Positions 63,890-64,000 of a DNA stretch of 64,000 nucleotides are shown here, one piece after another. Under the pieces are notes generated by a model, which saw only the letters and a program-made list of their open reading frames with translations, was not told where the DNA came from and searched no databases. This DNA is from Leptospira sp. (lineage in GTDB: Bacteria > Spirochaetota > Leptospiria > Leptospirales > Leptospiraceae), in contig JACVCB010000013.1 of assembly GCA_016742255.1 (NCBI GenBank), forward strand, positions 1-64,000, written 5' to 3'. The translations under genes and the position numbers were made by a program. Every line of letters starts with the position of its first letter. Position 1 is the stretch's first letter.

Positions 63890-64000
63890 ATGAAACAGAA
63901 CCTAATCTATCTATTCCTTGTTTCTGTCTCTTCAATGGTTTTTGCAGAAGGAAGAGAAATGGAACCTCCCTTACTCGATGGAAAAAACAAAAAATCAGAA
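63890..64000 (+). CDS. Start of an exported protein, cut by the window edge
   Basis: ATG 63890 is preceded by AAGGAAAA. The readable 37 residues are a signal peptide (KQNLIYLFLVSVSSMVFA) followed by EGREMEPPLLDG. The family cannot be told from this fragment. Confidence 0.7.
   Translation, partial: MKQNLIYLFLVSVSSMVFAEGREMEPPLLDGKNKKSE

Noticed and set aside
1..64000. CRISPR array, tRNA/rRNA, insertion sequence or prophage
   Set aside because: I saw no regularly spaced direct repeats, no cloverleaf or rRNA-like conserved sequence, no transposase or phage genes, and no target-site duplication.

Overview
The window looks like chromosome of a Leptospira species, probably from the environmental (saprophytic) side of the genus. 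The DNA is AT-rich. It carries spirochaete-typical families: a DUF1574-like SGNH protein beside AlgI, TRL-like lipoproteins, many lipoproteins with short lipoboxes, and a 7TM-DISM/SpoIIE phosphatase. The order mreC-mreD-PBP2-rodA with 4-base overlaps is also typical. The genus call is inferred from gene content, not from a database match. I see no rRNA, tRNA, insertion sequence, prophage or CRISPR array. No gene-free stretch exceeds about 290 bases.

Layout: 1-185 is the end of an unidentified gene. 256-5394 is the elongasome operon (mreC, mreD, mrdA/PBP2, rodA). 5403-11131 holds a coiled-coil protein, ribF, exported proteins, a STAS protein, a DnaJ-like protein and manA. 11142-15018 is a minus-strand block (OPA-type transporter, SRPBCC protein, beta-propeller glycosidase-like protein, pirin). 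A cysteine synthase follows, then a 1972-residue mosaic lipoprotein (16285-22203) and a c-type cytochrome lipoprotein. 22628-25344 has acetoacetyl-CoA synthetase. 25437-27904 is an AlgI/DUF1574 O-acetylation pair. 27909-33933 is a small Cys/His-rich protein plus a CzcCBA-type divalent-cation efflux system. A dienelactone hydrolase-like lipoprotein and an acyl-CoA dehydrogenase follow.

36783-39863 is a lipid desaturation module: a three-His-box fatty acid desaturase, its flavin/2Fe-2S reductase and a divergent FabR/DesT-like TetR repressor. Two matching inverted repeats lie in the shared promoter region. 39914-43986 has a hybrid HisKA_2 sensor kinase, then three tandem TRL-like proteins and a beta-barrel-like protein. 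44040-48206 has a PTPS-III-like pterin enzyme, small proteins, two MDR-family reductases (one crotonyl-CoA carboxylase/reductase-like) and a VOC protein.

The most unusual region is 48271-52768. It is a minus-strand operon encoding, in order, a Cys/His-rich small protein, an MbnP-family lipoprotein, an MbnH-family di-heme protein, an unidentified lipoprotein and an outer-membrane barrel-like protein. This matches the 'metallo-mystery pair' (MbnP/MbnH) copper-associated system, apparently without methanobactin genes nearby, and it has a long inverted repeat at its promoter. The rest (52852-64000) carries a SpoIIE phosphatase, a Na/Pi cotransporter, SlyD, an RRM protein, a P-loop kinase, class II and class I fumarases, and small exported or membrane proteins.
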